Position numbers and translations under genes: made by a program | Notes under the pieces: generated by a model | Seen by the model: the letters and a program-made list of their open reading frames with translations, nothing else | What the model was told of the DNA's origin: nothing | Database searches by the model: none | NCBI GenBank assembly: GCA_018663485.1 | Contig: JABJQI010000028.1 | Coordinates: 1 to 8,376, forward strand | Length of the DNA: 8,376 nt | Direction of reading: 5' to 3' | Source of the DNA: Opitutia bacterium | GTDB taxonomy: Bacteria > Verrucomicrobiota > Verrucomicrobiia > Opitutales > Coraliomargaritaceae | Shown: positions 6,559 through 8,376 of the stretch, in pieces | Position numbering within the stretch: the stretch's first letter is position 1 | Layout of the letters: each line of letters opens with the position of its first letter

Positions 6559-6591
6559 CCGACTTTCAGGAAAGTGTAACGACTCACACTA

Positions 6592-6604
6592 GTCGACAGT
6601 TGAA
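6592..6604. promoter_or_regulatory. LacI-type operator, site F
   Basis: GTCGACAGTTGAA is centred on 6598, about 55 bp upstream of the lacI start. It carries the invariant AC-A-GTTGA core, with a left half like that of site B. It probably pairs with site E in autoregulation and/or with site G, 122 bp away, across the divergent promoters. Confidence 0.6.
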
Positions 6605-6643
6605 TGTCCGTATAAACGACATAAAGAGGACTATTTCATGCTC

Positions 6644-6678
6644 TAATCACTCCAATTGACAGATATAATCACTCCAAT
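6644..6678. repeat. Perfect 13-bp direct repeat pair, 22-bp period
   Basis: TAATCACTCCAAT occurs at 6644-6656 and again at 6666-6678. The 22-bp period is close to two helical turns, so both copies face the same side of DNA. A perfect -10-like TATAAT (6664-6669, plus strand) overlaps the second copy, but no good -35 stands at the right distance. The repeat is unrelated to the LacI-type dyad. It may be a tandem activator site (inference). Confidence 0.5.
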
Positions 6679-6713
6679 GCACGGACTCACTCGACAGTCA
6701 GTCCTCCGCGCGG

Positions 6714-6726
6714 TTAAACTGTTGAA
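6714..6726. promoter_or_regulatory. LacI-type operator, site G
   Basis: TTAAACTGTTGAA is centred on 6720 and identical to site D. It lies about 98 bp upstream of the GH13 start at 6818 and about 50 bp downstream of the TATAAT at 6664, consistent with a repressor blocking transcription of the amylase. Confidence 0.65.
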
Positions 6727-6787
6727 CTATGGAACCTATTACCCTCGCAACAAAACTTCACTAATATGGTTAAGTTAATTCATATTC

Positions 6788-6807
6788 GGCCATAATTTAA
6801 TTAGGCC
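6788..6807. promoter_or_regulatory. 20-bp near-palindrome ahead of the GH13 start
   Basis: GGCC-A-TAATT-T-AATTA-GGCC is a dyad with a single extra A, ending 11 bp before the ATG at 6818. Its one-base centre makes it a poor RNA hairpin but a plausible protein-binding dyad. It differs from the LacI-type sites. Chance in AT-rich DNA is possible. Confidence 0.3.
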
Positions 6808-6817
6808 ACTTATTTTG

Positions 6818-8376
6818 ATGCATCTCTTTAATCATAGACACACCTGCTGCGCCAAAGTAGGCCTATTCGGGCTACTCTGCTTAATTGGCCGAATCAGTCA
6901 TGGCGAAGCGATGCTCCAGTATTTCAATACGGATTGGGCTGAGATCACCCGCAAAATGCCGGAACTCGCTGAGGCGGGTTATTCGTCCCTCTGGCTCCCT
7001 CCCCCAACCAAGGGCAGCGGCGGCCTCTCGGTCGGCTACGACCTGTGGGACCCGTTTGATCTAGGCGGCAAAGACCAGCGCAACACGGTCCGCACTCGCT
7101 ACGGCACCGAAGCCGAACTGCTCGAGCTCGTTCGAGTGGCTCACCGCTTTGGCATTCGTATCTATTTTGACAATATCATGAACCACCGTGCCTTTGATAT
7201 CCCGGGGTTCAATGAAGACACTCCGATCGATGTTTACCCAGGTCTCGTGCCGGAGGACTTCCACCTGCAAACCACGCAGGAAGGCTTTTACCGCAAGTGG
7301 GATAACACCCGCGACTGGAACAGCGCCTGGCAGGTGCAACACCTCGGTCTCGCCGACCTAATCGATATCGCACAGGAGCCCGGCACTACTAACTACAACT
7401 TTGGCCCAAACGAAGGTGATACCTTCCCTAAGATCAGGTTAATCCGCGACCTCGAACGTCCTGAGCAATACGCGTACGACAAAGACGGCAGCTACATCGG
7501 TTTCGGCGGCCTACTGCCTCTTGCTGAAGCACTCCTCATTTCCGAAGGTAATCCGACACCGGAAGATGCACAAATCAAAGCTCGTGCGCAGCTATACCTC
7601 ACCGACAACTCTGGCGTGTACGAAGAGTATGTCGAAGCCTACCTCAATCGCGCCGCGCGCTGGTTGATGGATCGCACCAAGGCCGATGGCCTACGCCTCG
7701 ATGCAGTCAAACACATCCGCGCCGATTTTTTCGGTGCCACTTTTGGCGAGGGTAAAGACTTCGACGATTACGGATATTCTGGCCAAGTGCAGCGGCAGTT
7801 CAACCTGACACGCGGTTTCAGCGATGCCAACCACCGCGACTCCCTATTTAACACCGAAGCACCCCGCGACGATGCGATGCTCTTCGGCGAACACCTCGGC
7901 GAGCCTCCTGGCTATGGCCCCTATTTCGATTCGGGCATGCGCTTGGTGGACAACCCACTACGCCAACAGTTCAACGATCGCCTCGGCAGTCCTTGGAATG
8001 GTCTCAGCGGCTTTGATAGTGCTGGAGCTGGTGGCTTCGACCCCTCGCTTACAGTGATGCACGCGCAGAGCCACGACAACGACTACGCCTCTCGCCGCGA
8101 ACTGCAGCACGCCATGTATTTCACACGAGCAGGTCTCGGGCTGCTTTACACCGACGGCAACTACCAAGCCGAAACGCTCGGCGAATCCGGCGGCGCTTTT
8201 CCACGGCATGCCAACACCTCCTTCCTCGGCCAATGGGATGACCGCCGCGTCCCCAATATCCTTTATATCCACGAACAATTCGCTCGCGGTTACCAAGTCG
8301 GCAAATACGCCGACGGCGATGTCATTATCTATGAGCGTATAGATAAACGCGAAAACGGCGGCATGCCTGATAGCGA
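6818..8376 (+). CDS. Secreted GH13 alpha-amylase-family enzyme (partial, 3' end outside window)
   Basis: Predicted extracytoplasmic retaining alpha-glucan hydrolase; 519 codons are present and the frame runs off the right edge. A signal peptide covers about 1-29 (hydrophobic core VGLFGLLCLIG, then RISHG). The barrel starts at once (AMLQYFNTDW, then YSSLWLPPPTKG at 55-66). Conserved regions are complete: region I YFDNIMNH (116-123), region II GLRLDAVKH (291-299, nucleophile D295, with R293), region III MLFGEHLG (354-361, acid/base E358) and region IV HAQSHDND (415-422, D420). The insert between regions I and II is long (about 165 residues), so domain B is enlarged. The start ATG has no Shine-Dalgarno. 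Operator G lies about 98 bp upstream and lacI is divergent. It differs from the lipoprotein amylase at the left edge in having no N-terminal beta domain and no lipobox, so it may be released or periplasmic. Exact specificity (amylase, maltogenic or other) is not readable. Confidence 0.93.
   Translation, partial: MHLFNHRHTCCAKVGLFGLLCLIGRISHGEAMLQYFNTDWAEITRKMPELAEAGYSSLWLPPPTKGSGGLSVGYDLWDPFDLGGKDQRNTVRTRYGTEAELLELVRVAHRFGIRIYFDNIMNHRAFDIPGFNEDTPIDVYPGLVPEDFHLQTTQEGFYRKWDNTRDWNSAWQVQHLGLADLIDIAQEPGTTNYNFGPNEGDTFPKIRLIRDLERPEQYAYDKDGSYIGFGGLLPLAEALLISEGNPTPEDAQIKARAQLYLTDNSGVYEEYVEAYLNRAARWLMDRTKADGLRLDAVKHIRADFFGATFGEGKDFDDYGYSGQVQRQFNLTRGFSDANHRDSLFNTEAPRDDAMLFGEHLGEPPGYGPYFDSGMRLVDNPLRQQFNDRLGSPWNGLSGFDSAGAGGFDPSLTVMHAQSHDNDYASRRELQHAMYFTRAGLGLLYTDGNYQAETLGESGGAFPRHANTSFLGQWDDRRVPNILYIHEQFARGYQVGKYADGDVIIYERIDKRENGGMPDS

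Larger units (their letters stand above)
6544..6817. other. Divergent control region between lacI and the secreted GH13 gene
   Basis: This 274-bp region holds three operator-like sites (E, F, G), a pair of perfect 13-bp direct repeats, a perfect TATAAT (6664-6669) and a 20-bp near-palindrome just ahead of the amylase start. No reading frame of interest is present. The density of signals implies joint, possibly two-factor control of both genes. Confidence 0.6.

Noticed and set aside
6691..6701. TCGACAGTCAG near the amylase promoter resembling another operator
   Set aside because: The right half is GTCAG rather than GTTGA; too degenerate to count with the seven sites.
7962..7974. Operator-like GCCAACAGTTCAA inside the right-hand GH13 gene
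   Set aside because: It breaks the invariant GTTGA half-site on both strands and is explained by the codons for RQQFN.
1..8376. CRISPR arrays, tRNA or rRNA genes, transposases, phage genes
   Set aside because: No regular spacer-repeat arrays, no tRNA-like cloverleaf seen and no mobile-element proteins in any frame.

Overview
The window looks like part of a starch or malto-oligosaccharide utilisation locus from a marine-type verrucomicrobium (class Opitutae, e.g. a Coraliomargarita/Puniceicoccales-like organism). This placement is an inference. It rests on two secreted proteins with PEP-CTERM tails, a LacI-type regulator of the kind expanded in that group, two GH13 glycosidases of types common in Verrucomicrobia and Bacteroidetes, a one-TM PA14-like protein, genes without Shine-Dalgarno sequences, and hairpin-rich intergenic repeats.

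Layout: (1) 1-934, minus: the N-terminal 311 codons of a lipoprotein-type GH13 alpha-amylase, running off the left edge. (2) 1063-2202, plus: a one-TM PA14-like protein of unknown role, divergent from the amylase. (3) 2203-2633: a gene-free stretch holding a hairpin-rich repeat-like element and a strong bidirectional terminator. (4) 2634-3431, minus: a PEP-CTERM protein. (5) 3432-4049: a 618-bp gene-free divergent region with three operator-like sites and a second repeat-like block. (6) 4050-4703, plus: a second PEP-CTERM protein, followed by a terminator. (7) 4766-5467, plus: a secreted LolA-like protein whose start lies only 8 nt past that terminator. (8) 5569-6543, minus: a LacI-family regulator. 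Its frame is cut by an in-frame TAG, and 19 recognisable family-like codons continue beyond the stop. (9) 6544-6817: a compact divergent control region. (10) 6818 to the right edge, plus: a secreted GH13 enzyme with all four conserved regions.

The unifying signal is a short odd-length dyad, consensus [TG]TNRAC-W-GTTGAA. It occurs seven times in intergenic DNA (centres 1003, 3512, 3762, 3926, 6552, 6598, 6720) and lies upstream of both amylases, both PEP-CTERM genes, the PA14-like gene and lacI itself. The simplest model is a single LacI-type regulon: the regulator controls itself, two extracytoplasmic amylases and cell-envelope proteins that may handle the polysaccharide outside the cell. The regulator's broken C-terminus makes the present state of that control uncertain. 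No RNA genes, CRISPR arrays, transposase genes or phage genes were seen.
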